Of a stretch of DNA of 15,141 nt, positions 6,453 to 13,420 are shown piece after piece. The stretch comes from an uncultured Dechloromonas sp. (lineage in GTDB: Bacteria; Pseudomonadota; Gammaproteobacteria; Burkholderiales; Rhodocyclaceae): positions 1 through 15,141 of the forward strand of contig CALKUR010000015.1 of NCBI GenBank assembly GCA_937996725.1. Reading direction: 5' to 3'. A model generated the notes under the pieces. The model ran no database searches. It was not told where the DNA came from and was given only the letters and a program-made list of their open reading frames with translations. The position numbers and the translations under genes were made by a program. Within the stretch, counting starts at the first letter, position 1. Each line of letters begins with the position of its first letter.

Positions 6453-7466
6453 ATGTCAAAATCACCGATGAAGCTGCTGAAACCCTTGCGTGCTCTTGCT
6501 CTTGGGTTGCTGATCGCGGCACCGGTCGCTGCCGATACGGTGACTGTGTATTCGGCCCGTAACGAGCAGCTGATCAAACCGCTTTTCGATGCGTTTACGC
6601 AGGAAACAGGCACGCAGATCCAGGTGCTGACCGATAAGGAAGGCCCCCTGCTGGAGCGCCTGAAAGCCGAGGGTGCCAAAACCTCCGCCGACGTGCTCAT
6701 CACGGTCGATGCCGGTAATCTCTGGCAGGCGAGCCAGATGGGGTTGTTACGTGCAATCAAATCGCCGGTGCTGACGGCCAATATCCCGGCAAACCTGCGC
6801 GACCCGAAAGGCGAGTGGTACGGGTTGTCCGTACGGGCACGCACGATCATCTATAACAAGAAGTCGGTGAACCCTGCCAACCTCTCGACCTACGAAGCGC
6901 TGGCCGGTCCGGAGTGGAAAGGCAAGCTCTGTTTGCGAACCTCGAAGAAGGTTTACAACCAGTCGCTGGTCGCGACCATGATTGCCACGCAAGGTGAAAA
7001 ACAGACCGAGCAGATCGTGCGGGGTTGGGTCGCCAACCTGGCGACGGATGTGTTTCCGGACGACAACGGTGTGATCAAAGCGGTCGCGGCGGGTCAGTGT
7101 GAGGTCGGTATCGTCAACACCTATTACCTGGCACGCCAGCTGGAAAAAGATCCGAATCTTCCGGTGGGGCTGTTCTGGGCAAATCAGAAGTCGCGCGGTG
7201 TACACGTCAATGTATCAGGTGCGGGCGTGACGCGTTATGCACCGAATGCAGCGGGTGGTCAGAAGCTGATTGAATGGCTCTCCGCCGGTAAGGCGCAAGA
7301 GATTTATACGGACAAAGACTTTGAATATCCGGCCAACCCGCAGATTCAAGCCGATTCGATTATTCGGCAGTGGGGTCCATTCAAAATGGATCTGATTAAC
7401 GTTTCCAAAGCGGGTGAGTTGCAAGCGGCCGCAACGAAGTTGATGGACCGCGCGGGTTATCGCTAA
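6453..7466 (+). CDS. fbpA: Iron(III) ABC transporter, periplasmic binding protein (FutA/FbpA type)
   Basis: A 337-residue secreted protein with a signal peptide (basic start, hydrophobic 13-24, cleavage likely after APVAA, about residue 27). The mature protein begins DTVTVYSARNE, typical of FutA/FbpA/AfuA ferric-binding proteins. Likely iron-ligand tyrosines are Y33 (VYSARNE), Y168 (KKVYNQSLV) and the tandem Y224/Y225 (VNTYYLAR); their spacing agrees with the FutA class. C160 and C216 could form a disulfide. It captures Fe3+ in the periplasm and passes it to the permease encoded next. A ribosome site (AAAGGTG, 6438-6444) lies 8 bases before the ATG. The promoter carries a Fur-like box. Family assignment is firm; the exact homologue name (fbpA, futA or afuA) is a convention. 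Confidence 0.93.
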   Translation: MSKSPMKLLKPLRALALGLLIAAPVAADTVTVYSARNEQLIKPLFDAFTQETGTQIQVLTDKEGPLLERLKAEGAKTSADVLITVDAGNLWQASQMGLLRAIKSPVLTANIPANLRDPKGEWYGLSVRARTIIYNKKSVNPANLSTYEALAGPEWKGKLCLRTSKKVYNQSLVATMIATQGEKQTEQIVRGWVANLATDVFPDDNGVIKAVAAGQCEVGIVNTYYLARQLEKDPNLPVGLFWANQKSRGVHVNVSGAGVTRYAPNAAGGQKLIEWLSAGKAQEIYTDKDFEYPANPQIQADSIIRQWGPFKMDLINVSKAGELQAAATKLMDRAGYR

Positions 7467-7489
7467 TGCGATTATTGAGCTTGATGTTG

Positions 7490-7517
7490 TCCCCGTGACC
7501 TGATGCGTAGCCGGGGA
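7490..7517 (+). promoter_or_regulatory. Inverted repeat enclosing the permease start codon
   Basis: TCCCCG (7490-7495) and CGGGGA (7512-7517) are perfectly complementary, with a 16-base loop that contains the ATG at 7503-7505. In the mRNA this could form a GC-rich hairpin that presents or hides the start codon. The effect on translation is unknown. Confidence 0.4.
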
Positions 7518-9128
7518 TCGATCTGGAATTGGCGTGGCTGGGGTCCATTACGGGCCCTGGCCATTGCTGCTTTAACGCTGGTGCCTTTGCTGGTGGTACT
7601 GGCATCGTTCTTCGATCCGCAGCCCGAAGTATGGTCGCACCTTGCGGCCTATGTACTCCCCGGTGTGCTCTGGAATACGATGATTCTGATTCTGGGCGTG
7701 GGGGCCGGTGTTTTGTTTCTCGGCGTGCCCTTGGCTTGGCTGACGGCGGTATGCGAGTTTCCCGGCCGCAAGTTTTTTGCCTGGAGCCTAATGCTGCCGC
7801 TCGCGATGCCGGCCTATGTGCTGGCTTTCGTACAAGTGGGACTGCTGGACTTTACGGGCCCCGTGCAAACAATGTTGCGCGACTGGTTGGGAAGCTCGAG
7901 CTGGTTCCCCCCGATTCGCTCCACCGGTGGTGTGGTTTCGGTGCTGACGCTCGCCTTTTATCCGTATGTGTATCTATTGGCGCGCAATGCGTTTATCACC
8001 CAGGGGTTGCGTGCGGTTGAAGCGGCGCAGGCTTTAGGCTATACGCGTACTCAGGCTTTTTGGAGGGTGGCGCTGCCCATGGCGCGCCCTTGGATCGCTG
8101 GAGGCATGACGTTAGCGCTGATGGAAACGTTGGCCGATTTTGGTAGCGTCTCGATCTTTAGCTTTGATACCTTTACCACGGCCATTTATAAGGCCTGGTT
8201 TGCCCTGTTCAACTTGTCGGCGGCCAGTCAGTTGGCGTCTTTGCTGGTGATGTTCGTGTTGGTATTGGCCGTCGTCGACCAGCGGCTACGCCACAATCGC
8301 CGTTATGCGGCCAAGAGTTTCAGTCCGGTGCGTATCCGTCTGCAGGGTGGGGCGCGCTGGGGTGCCATCGTATTTTGTAGCGTGATTCTGGCCATGGCCT
8401 TTGTCGTGCCCTTTATCCAGTTGCTGGTCTGGGTCTACTCGGTCTGGCAGGAAGACTTTGATGGACGTTATCCCGTCTTCTTGTTGCATTCGATCTGGCT
8501 CGCAGGTTTGGCGGCTGTGGCGGTGACTGTACTGGGCCTGCTATTGAGCGCCATTCGTCAGCATCATCGGGATCCGCTGACGCAGTGGATCGTGCGCTTG
8601 GCCACGTTGGGCTACGCCATTCCGGGGACTGTGCTGGCGGTGGGTGTTTTTATTCCCGTTGCCTGGCTCGACAATCAGTTGCTCAATGCTGCGTCGTGGT
8701 TCGGCTGGGAGACATCGCAGATTCTCAAGGGATCGCTCCTGGTAATGTTGCTGGCGTTATCGGCACGTTTTCTGGCCGTCGCGTATCAACCGATCGATGC
8801 CGCCATGCAGCGTATTACGCGCAATCAGGGCAATGCAGCGCGATCACTGGGCTTGTCGCCGCGACAGGCCCTGTTACGGTTGCAATTGCCGATGGTCCGC
8901 GGTGGTTTGCTGACGGCCGCCTTGATTGTCTTTGTAGACGTCATGAAGGAAATGCCGATTACTTTGATGACACGTCCCTTTGGCTGGGATACCCTCGCTG
9001 TACGGGTCTTTGAAATGACATCCGAAGGGATGTGGGAACGTGCCGCGCTGCCCAGTCTGGCGGTTGTGCTCGCGGGATTGGTGCCGGTGATTTTGCTGGT
9101 TCGTAAGTCTGAATCTGGTTTGCATTGA
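7503..9128 (+). CDS. fbpB: Iron(III) ABC transporter permease, two fused modules (FbpB type)
   Basis: A 541-residue inner-membrane permease made of two tandem ABC permease modules in one chain, as in FbpB, AfuB and ThiP. Each half has an EAA loop that contacts the ATPase: VEAAQALGYTRTQAFWRVAL (172-191) and NAARSLGLSPRQALLRLQLP (444-463). Eleven to twelve hydrophobic segments are visible, with the halves joined by a basic stretch at about 260-285. The C-terminal DVMKEMPITLMTRPFGWDTLA (479-499) is typical of ferric permeases. It starts 36 bases after the binding-protein stop and ends 19 bases before the ATPase gene. No clear ribosome site precedes the ATG, and a 6-base inverted repeat brackets the start codon, which may lower its translation relative to the binding protein. 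Confidence 0.93.
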   Translation: MRSRGSIWNWRGWGPLRALAIAALTLVPLLVVLASFFDPQPEVWSHLAAYVLPGVLWNTMILILGVGAGVLFLGVPLAWLTAVCEFPGRKFFAWSLMLPLAMPAYVLAFVQVGLLDFTGPVQTMLRDWLGSSSWFPPIRSTGGVVSVLTLAFYPYVYLLARNAFITQGLRAVEAAQALGYTRTQAFWRVALPMARPWIAGGMTLALMETLADFGSVSIFSFDTFTTAIYKAWFALFNLSAASQLASLLVMFVLVLAVVDQRLRHNRRYAAKSFSPVRIRLQGGARWGAIVFCSVILAMAFVVPFIQLLVWVYSVWQEDFDGRYPVFLLHSIWLAGLAAVAVTVLGLLLSAIRQHHRDPLTQWIVRLATLGYAIPGTVLAVGVFIPVAWLDNQLLNAASWFGWETSQILKGSLLVMLLALSARFLAVAYQPIDAAMQRITRNQGNAARSLGLSPRQALLRLQLPMVRGGLLTAALIVFVDVMKEMPITLMTRPFGWDTLAVRVFEMTSEGMWERAALPSLAVVLAGLVPVILLVRKSESGLH

Positions 9129-9147
9129 AGAGAAGTTACAAGAGCAT

Positions 9148-10197
9148 ATGGATGCGTTGATTCTTGATTCGGTGGTGTTGGGGTACGGTGATCGGCCAGT
9201 GGTCAGCGATCTGTCGTTCTCGCTTGCTCCGGGCGAAATCGGATGCTTGCTCGGTGGCTCCGGCTGCGGCAAAACCACGGTGCTACGTGCGATCGCTGGC
9301 TTTGAGCCTTTGCAAGGTGGTCGCATCGCGCTGAATGGGCATTGGGTGGCCGATGCCCACTGGCGGTTGGCACCGGAACGTCGGCAGATCGGTATGGTCT
9401 TCCAGGATTACGCATTGTTCCCGCATTTGAGTGTGGCTGATAACGTGGCCTTCGGTTTGCGCGAATGGTCGCGGGTCGATCAGTCGCGCCGCGTCGCGGA
9501 GATGTTAGCGCTGGTGGGGCTGGCCGATGTCGAACGTCGCTACCCGCATGAATTGTCCGGGGGGCAGCAGCAACGTGTTGCGTTGGCCCGTGCCCTGGCA
9601 CCGGGCCCCACGCTGTTGCTGATGGACGAGCCCTTTTCTAACCTTGATGTAGAACTGCGCGAACGGTTATCGATCGATGTGCACAACATTCTAAAAGCGA
9701 CTGGTACCACTGGCTTGTTGGTGACCCATAATCAGCAGGAAGCATTTGCGATGGCAGATCGCGTCGGTGTCATGCTTGGTGGCGGTTTGCAGCAATGGGC
9801 TTCGCCTTATGCCTTGTACCACGAGCCATCGACACGTCATGTAGCGACGTTTGTGGGTGACGGCGTGTTTTTGCCGGCGCACGTGCATGGTCAGAACTGT
9901 ATTGATTTCGAGTTGGGGCAACTGTGCCGAATTCAACCCGTGGATGTGCCAGAGGGTGCCGAAGTCGATGTCCTGATTCGTCCAGATGATATTCAACATG
10001 ATGACGCCAGCCCGGTGAGAGCCAGAGTGTTGGAGCGGGTTTTTCGGGGCGCGGCATTTCTGTACACCCTGGAATTAGCCTCAGGTGATCGGGTATTGTC
10101 TTTAGTGCCCAGTCACCATGATCACCAGATTGGTGAGATGATTGGCATCAGACTCGAAATTGATCACCTAGTCGCTTTCCCGAAAGAGGCGATCTAG
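9148..10197 (+). CDS. fbpC: Iron(III) ABC transporter ATP-binding protein (FbpC type)
   Basis: A 349-residue cytoplasmic ATPase that powers the ferric permease. All nucleotide-binding motifs are present and intact: Walker A GGSGCGKTT (36-44), Q-loop Q86 (VFQDYALFP), signature LSGGQQQRVALARAL (136-150), Walker B LLLMDE (156-161), D-loop SNLD (164-167) and H-loop H194 (VTHNQQEA). Residues about 240-349 form a regulatory TOBE-like domain (ADVLIRPDDIQ region and a second barrel strand set), as in FbpC, PotA and CysA. The gene lies 19 bases after the permease and 23 bases before the carbonic-anhydrase-like gene, on the same strand. The ribosome site is weak (AAGAG close to the ATG at 9148). Confidence 0.93.
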   Translation: MDALILDSVVLGYGDRPVVSDLSFSLAPGEIGCLLGGSGCGKTTVLRAIAGFEPLQGGRIALNGHWVADAHWRLAPERRQIGMVFQDYALFPHLSVADNVAFGLREWSRVDQSRRVAEMLALVGLADVERRYPHELSGGQQQRVALARALAPGPTLLLMDEPFSNLDVELRERLSIDVHNILKATGTTGLLVTHNQQEAFAMADRVGVMLGGGLQQWASPYALYHEPSTRHVATFVGDGVFLPAHVHGQNCIDFELGQLCRIQPVDVPEGAEVDVLIRPDDIQHDDASPVRARVLERVFRGAAFLYTLELASGDRVLSLVPSHHDHQIGEMIGIRLEIDHLVAFPKEAI

Positions 10198-10220
10198 CGA
10201 CGAAGAATACGGGGGATGTG

Positions 10221-11294
10221 ATGGACGATGTTCACGAACAGCCAATCCAGAAACGGATCACCTGGCTCGAAGAACTGGCAGAACGTCATGGCGAAATGTA
10301 TCGCAGCCCCGAAGCGATGCTGGCACGAGCGCGCTACCAGAGTTGTCACCCCACGGCGATTGCCGTGCTCAAATGCATGGATGGCCGGATCAATATCCCG
10401 GTGGCGACGGAAACCCCCGTAGGGATCCTGATGCCGTTTCGAAACCTGGGTGGCCGATTTGATCTGGGTTGGCCCCATCTGGGGGAAGTGCTGACGCAGT
10501 ATGTGATGGATCGTATCTGCGAAGGGCGTCAGGTAATGTTCTTGGTGACGTATCACTTTTCGCGTGGTGATCATCATCGCGGTTGTGCTGGCTTTGGTTA
10601 CGATCGGCAAGCGGCCTTTGAGCATACCCAGGCCATTCATCGGCAGATATCCCAGATCTTTGGTGAGAGTCACGGCACGGTGTATCCATTGATCTGCGGT
10701 TTTGAAACGGATGAAGATGCGCTCATGATTCATGGTGCCGATGGGCAGGTGATGGATATGAGTACCCTCGCTGAAGACGCGGTCGGGAATCTGGCGCAAC
10801 GACTCCATCAAGTGTTGCCGGATATGCCGCTGCAGTTACGCGAAGATCTGCTGCCGCTGCTGGAAGGCAATGCGCGTCATATCGCTCAGGTACGCGAGCA
10901 GTCGAGGCTAGGGGAACGCTTGCTGGATACCGAGCATCGGGAATGGATGATCTGTCTGGGGCGCGGTTTTGATTTTCTGCACAAACCGAATCTGGCACTA
11001 ATCGTCGGGCCGTATAGCCCGGATCTCTCGGAACCGATTGCCCGCGCCGCTGGTATTATCGAAAGCAATATGGCCGCCGGCCGAATTCCCGATGATGGCT
11101 TTCTGTTGTTGTCATCTGTGCCGTATGAAAGTATCGGTGTCGATCGCGCCCGCGCTGAAATTAAAGCGCAGTTCCTTGCGCATTTTGCCCGTGACGTGAT
11201 TGCGCATGTCAATCCGGTGCTGGCGTCAAAAATGATCAGTCGTACGGCCGTGCTGGATTGGCATGCCCGGCGACTCAGTTGGCTGGGGGCCTAG
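10221..11294 (+). CDS. Beta-carbonic-anhydrase-fold protein, CsoSCA-like in ligand spacing
   Basis: A 357-residue protein without signal peptide or membrane segments. I recognise beta-carbonic anhydrase motifs in order: C52-M-D54-G-R56 (like the zinc Cys and Asp-Arg dyad of CxDxR), PFRNLGG with R74-N75 (like RNAGN), and a hydrophobic strand ending in H112 (VMFLVTYH), followed by C122 (HHRGCAGFGYD). Ordinary beta enzymes have H-x2-C; here H112 and C122 are 10 apart, closer to the carboxysomal CsoSCA subclass as I recall it. H119-x2-C122 is an alternative pair. A region at about 239-330 (REWMICLGRGFDF, then GFLLLSSVPYES) may be a degenerate second repeat. The ATG at 10221 is favoured by GGGGG at 10211-10215; a GTG at 10218 adds one residue. 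It probably ends the Fur-controlled operon. CO2/bicarbonate chemistry is plausible but unproven; it may be a catalytically silent relative. Confidence 0.65.
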   Translation: MDDVHEQPIQKRITWLEELAERHGEMYRSPEAMLARARYQSCHPTAIAVLKCMDGRINIPVATETPVGILMPFRNLGGRFDLGWPHLGEVLTQYVMDRICEGRQVMFLVTYHFSRGDHHRGCAGFGYDRQAAFEHTQAIHRQISQIFGESHGTVYPLICGFETDEDALMIHGADGQVMDMSTLAEDAVGNLAQRLHQVLPDMPLQLREDLLPLLEGNARHIAQVREQSRLGERLLDTEHREWMICLGRGFDFLHKPNLALIVGPYSPDLSEPIARAAGIIESNMAAGRIPDDGFLLLSSVPYESIGVDRARAEIKAQFLAHFARDVIAHVNPVLASKMISRTAVLDWHARRLSWLGA

Positions 11295-11304
11295 GGGCAC
11301 AGCA

Positions 11305-11520
11305 TTACTCTGGTAGTTCGTTGTACGAAGCAGAGAGGTCGTCGATCATCTGGCGCAGAATCTCGCGAATCTGCTGTTCGCTACAACCCATGAGTAAGGC
11401 ATCGTCCAATGCCTCCTGAGCTAGAGCGCGCAACTCATCGTAGTTCTCATTGAGAACCTTGATTTTTTCGGTGCAGGAAACAGGCGCGCCACTCGGTTTG
11501 CGCCAAGTCGGTTTGTTCAT
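11305..11520 (-). CDS. Small conserved hypothetical protein (71 aa)
   Basis: A 71-residue soluble, probably all-helical protein beginning MNKPTWRKPSGAPVSCTEKIKVLNENYDEL. The first 16 residues look extended; residues about 17-65 can form two acidic helices. Cysteines are C16 and C46. I recall very similar short proteins (same WRKPSG and SCTEKIKVLNEN block) in other proteobacteria, all without function, so this is likely a real gene and not chance. It is convergent with the carbonic-anhydrase-like gene (10 bases between stops) and divergent from the BigR-type regulator, sharing a 120-base gap. No function can be assigned. Confidence 0.72.
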   Translation of the reverse strand: MNKPTWRKPSGAPVSCTEKIKVLNENYDELRALAQEALDDALLMGCSEQQIREILRQMIDDLSASYNELPE

Positions 11521-11589
11521 GGTGCCATTTTAGCGCAAGGCTTCTCCGCCTCAGGCGGTGGCGGGCAGCAGTTAGTTTCGTGGTTCTTG

Positions 11590-11609
11590 AATATATTTAA
11601 TGGTATATT
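11590..11609. promoter_or_regulatory. AT-rich inverted repeat, candidate BigR-type operator/promoter
   Basis: AATATA (11590-11595) and TATATT (11604-11609) form an inverted repeat with an 8-base centre, 32 bases upstream of the regulator ATG. TATATT at 11604 or at 11592 could serve as a -10 element, although no strong -35 is visible. BigR-like repressors bind AT-rich palindromes over their own promoters, so this is the best operator candidate in the gap. A small GC hairpin (CCGCC-TCA-GGCGG, 11546-11558) lies nearer the divergent small gene. Confidence 0.45.
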
Positions 11610-11640
11610 GTTGCCAGAACATTCACGATCAAGTCATCTT

Positions 11641-12066
11641 ATGTCTGCTGCCCTCAATCACGCACGTAAAACCCTCGAAAGAAAACAACCAATACCGGCC
11701 AATGCGCCCGTGCTGGATCTGGAATGGATGCGTCATCAGGCCGGGCAGGTGGTGTCCTTACTGAAGGTGATGGGTAACCCGGACCGCCTATTGCTCCTTT
11801 GTCAGATGTTGCAGGGGGAGTACGCGGTCGGCGAACTGGAAGAGATGCTCGATATCCATCAGCCAACGCTCTCGCAGCAACTTGGTGTGTTGCGTAATGA
11901 AGGTCTCGTGGCAACGCGACGTGAAGGCAAATTTATCTATTACAGCGTCGCGCATCCGCATGTGCAGGCGCTTTTAGAAACGCTGCATCGCCTTTACTGT
12001 GGGGCGCCGGCAGCGCCTGAGATGAAAGCACTAGTCAATAAGGCCGCAAAGGGCGCTCGGTCATGA
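11641..12066 (+). CDS. bigR: ArsR-family repressor, BigR/SqrR-type persulfide sensor
   Basis: A 141-residue winged helix-turn-helix repressor. The DNA-binding region VGELEEMLDIHQPTLSQQLGVLRNEGLVATRREGKFIYYSV (63-103) closely follows the BigR/SqrR pattern. The two cysteines that sense sulfane sulfur in this group are both present: C54 in RLLLLCQMLQGE and C120 in LHRLYCG. Disulfide or polysulfide linkage between them would release the operator. The frame is open upstream to a TTG at 11587, but that part runs through the AT-rich operator region and is unlike the family, so I choose the ATG at 11641. No strong ribosome site is seen. The stop overlaps the start of the first YeeE/YedE gene by ATGA, so regulator and transporter are translationally coupled. 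Confidence 0.85.
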   Translation: MSAALNHARKTLERKQPIPANAPVLDLEWMRHQAGQVVSLLKVMGNPDRLLLLCQMLQGEYAVGELEEMLDIHQPTLSQQLGVLRNEGLVATRREGKFIYYSVAHPHVQALLETLHRLYCGAPAAPEMKALVNKAAKGARS

Positions 12067-12524
12067 CGATCGATTGGAACGCGTTTAACGGTGCTGCCGC
12101 ACTGGCGGCGTTGTTGGGGGGTGCCATGATCGGTGCCGCTGCGGTGTGGCTGGCTTGGGCAAATGGTCGTATCGCCGGTATTAGCGGCATCATTGGTCAT
12201 CTTTTGGATGTGCTGATCCAGCGCAAACATGAGGCCTTTGGCTGGCGCGTCGCTTTTCTGGTCGGGCTGTTGGCATCTCCAGTGGCATGGCAACTGTTTG
12301 CAAACTTGCCTGAGGTGCGCGAGCAGACCGGTGTCGTGGGCTTGCTCGTCGGTGGTCTTCTGGTGGGGCTCGGTACCCGCTATGCCAACGGGTGCACCAG
12401 TGGGCATGGTATTTGCGGGCTTTCCCGATTCTCGCTGCGTTCACTGGTTGCCGTTTTGTGCTTCATGGGTTCGGCTATCGTGACGGTCTTCGTGGTGCGC
12501 CACCTGCTCGGGGGTACGGTATGA
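12063..12524 (+). CDS. YeeE/YedE family sulfur-transport membrane protein, first half-size subunit (PmpA-like)
   Basis: A 153-residue inner-membrane protein with about four hydrophobic segments. It carries the YeeE/YedE signature GTRYANGCTSGHGICGLSR (104-122) with C111 and C118. In this family, cysteines in the membrane relay sulfur; full-length YeeE imports thiosulfate, and the split two-gene form is found with sulfane-sulfur regulators. It overlaps the repressor stop by four bases (ATGA, 12063-12066) and the second half gene by ATGA at 12521-12524. The three genes thus form a tight operon. The imported species (thiosulfate, sulfide or polysulfide) cannot be told from sequence. Confidence 0.9.
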   Translation: MTIDWNAFNGAAALAALLGGAMIGAAAVWLAWANGRIAGISGIIGHLLDVLIQRKHEAFGWRVAFLVGLLASPVAWQLFANLPEVREQTGVVGLLVGGLLVGLGTRYANGCTSGHGICGLSRFSLRSLVAVLCFMGSAIVTVFVVRHLLGGTV

Positions 12525-12958
12525 GAGTGCTCCTGCAATGGATCACGGCCGGCACTGCGGGCTTGCTGCTGGGCACGGGTTTGATCGTGTCGGGTATGGC
12601 TAACCCGGCTAAGGTCGTGGGGTTTCTGGATGTGAGCGGTTTGTGGGATCCGTCACTGGGTTTAGTCATGGGCGGTGGCTTACTGATCGGTAGCCTGGGT
12701 TTTGCACTATTGCGGCATCGTCGCCAGACGCTGCTGGGTGAACCCCTGAATTTGCCGACTAACCGGACGATTAATGCCCGATTGATTGCCGGCTCGGTAC
12801 TCTTCGGTATTGGCTGGGGCCTAACCGGCATCTGCCCAGGCCCCGGGCTGGTCTTGCTGGGTGCCGGGTTGGATGCCGGTGTGGTGTATGTATTGTCCTT
12901 GCTGGCAGGTATGGCGCTTTACAGTCTGATTGAGCGGCGCCGCCATCCTTTTCGATAA
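12521..12958 (+). CDS. YeeE/YedE family sulfur-transport membrane protein, second half-size subunit (PmpB-like, DUF6691 type)
   Basis: A 145-residue inner-membrane protein with about four hydrophobic segments. The motifs GLIVSGMANPAKVVGFLDVSG (20-40) and FGIGWGLTGICPGPGLVLLG (95-114) are those of the C-terminal half of YeeE/YedE, with the conserved C105. The start is the ATG at 12521, overlapping the previous stop (ATGA). The reading frame is open further upstream, but that would overlap the first subunit by more than 100 bases and remove the family-typical N-terminus. It presumably pairs with the first subunit to form one transporter. No strong terminator follows; a glutaredoxin promoter begins within 10 bases. 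Confidence 0.9.
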   Translation: MRVLLQWITAGTAGLLLGTGLIVSGMANPAKVVGFLDVSGLWDPSLGLVMGGGLLIGSLGFALLRHRRQTLLGEPLNLPTNRTINARLIAGSVLFGIGWGLTGICPGPGLVLLGAGLDAGVVYVLSLLAGMALYSLIERRRHPFR

Positions 12959-12964
12959 CCCGGT

Positions 12965-12993
12965 TTGACGCCTGACAGGCACTTGGCTAGACT
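12965..12993 (+). promoter_or_regulatory. Candidate sigma-70 promoter of the glutaredoxin gene
   Basis: TTGACG (12965-12970) and TAGACT (12988-12993) are separated by 17 bases. The first matches the -35 consensus at 5 of 6 positions and the second the -10 at 4 of 6. It gives a leader of about 30 bases before the grxD ATG. Confidence 0.6.
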
Positions 12994-13032
12994 CGCAGCA
13001 CTTTGTAACCCCAGAGAACATAGAGCCATATC

Positions 13033-13365
13033 ATGAGCGATAACAATAATCCGATTCTGACCCTTATCGACGAACAGGTGAAAGGTCACCCGGTCGTGCT
13101 ATACATGAAGGGCACACCACAGTTTCCGCAATGTGGTTTTTCGCAGCGCGCCTGTAAGCTGTTGCGTGAGAGCGGTGTCAGTAAATTCTTTACCGTGAAC
13201 GTTCTGGAAAATCCGGAGATTCGCGAAGGCGTGAAGGTTTACGCCAACTGGCCAACGATTCCACAGTTATACGTCAACGGCGAGTTCGTCGGCGGTAGCG
13301 ACATCATGATGGAGATGTTCCAGGCCGGCGAGCTACAGACCCTGGTCGAGCCGTACAAAAACTAA
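13033..13365 (+). CDS. grxD: Monothiol glutaredoxin, CGFS type (Grx4/GrxD)
   Basis: A 110-residue cytoplasmic glutaredoxin, the usual length of GrxD. The active motif C34-G-F-S37 lies in GTPQFPQCGFSQRA (27-40), preceded by the glutathione-binding K26. The conserved WPTIPQLYVNGEFVGGSDI segment (about 74-92) completes the glutathione site. CGFS glutaredoxins bind a [2Fe-2S] cluster between two monomers and deliver it to target proteins, often with BolA; they are poor reductants. The gene has its own candidate promoter, although read-through from the sulfur-transport operon 74 bases upstream is possible. It converges on argH. Confidence 0.95.
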   Translation: MSDNNNPILTLIDEQVKGHPVVLYMKGTPQFPQCGFSQRACKLLRESGVSKFFTVNVLENPEIREGVKVYANWPTIPQLYVNGEFVGGSDIMMEMFQAGELQTLVEPYKN

Positions 13366-13381
13366 GGCCCGTGGTTCGTGC

Positions 13382-13408
13382 GTCGCCAGCCCCCGAGGTG
13401 CTGGTGAC
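13382..13408. terminator. Candidate bidirectional hairpin between grxD and argH
   Basis: GTCGCCAGC (13382-13390) pairs with GCTGGTGAC (13400-13408) in a 9-base stem with one G-U pair and a 9-base loop. An outer AGGCC/GGCCT pair (13365-13369 with 13413-13417) could extend it. There is no clear T tract on either strand, so intrinsic termination is uncertain, but the position between two convergent genes is right. Confidence 0.4.
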
Positions 13409-13420
13409 CGCAGGCCTGAT

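Noticed and set aside
6368..6850. 160-codon minus-strand open frame across the Fur promoter and binding-protein gene
   Set aside because: It is antisense to a secure gene and its promoter, with no recognisable protein features.
7484..7498. Four-codon ORF (ATG TTG TCC CCG TGA) before the permease, as a possible leader peptide
   Set aside because: No ribosome site and no regulatory codons; very short ORFs like this occur by chance.
10194..10811. 205-codon open frame on the minus strand opposite the carbonic-anhydrase-like gene
   Set aside because: Its composition (rich in H, R, T) looks like a reverse shadow; the plus-strand protein has recognisable motifs and operon spacing.
10221..11294. 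Carboxysome operon membership for the carbonic-anhydrase-like gene
   Set aside because: No RuBisCO, shell-protein or other cso genes are in the window, and the protein is shorter than CsoSCA; only a fold-level resemblance is claimed.
11587..11640. Upstream TTG start that would lengthen the BigR-type regulator by 18 residues
   Set aside because: The extra codons run through the AT-rich promoter/operator region and do not fit the family; the ATG at 11641 gives a typical N-terminus.
12392..12520. Upstream in-frame extension of the second YeeE/YedE subunit
   Set aside because: It would overlap the first subunit by over 100 bases in another frame; ATG at 12521 forms the usual ATGA overlap and begins the family-typical sequence.
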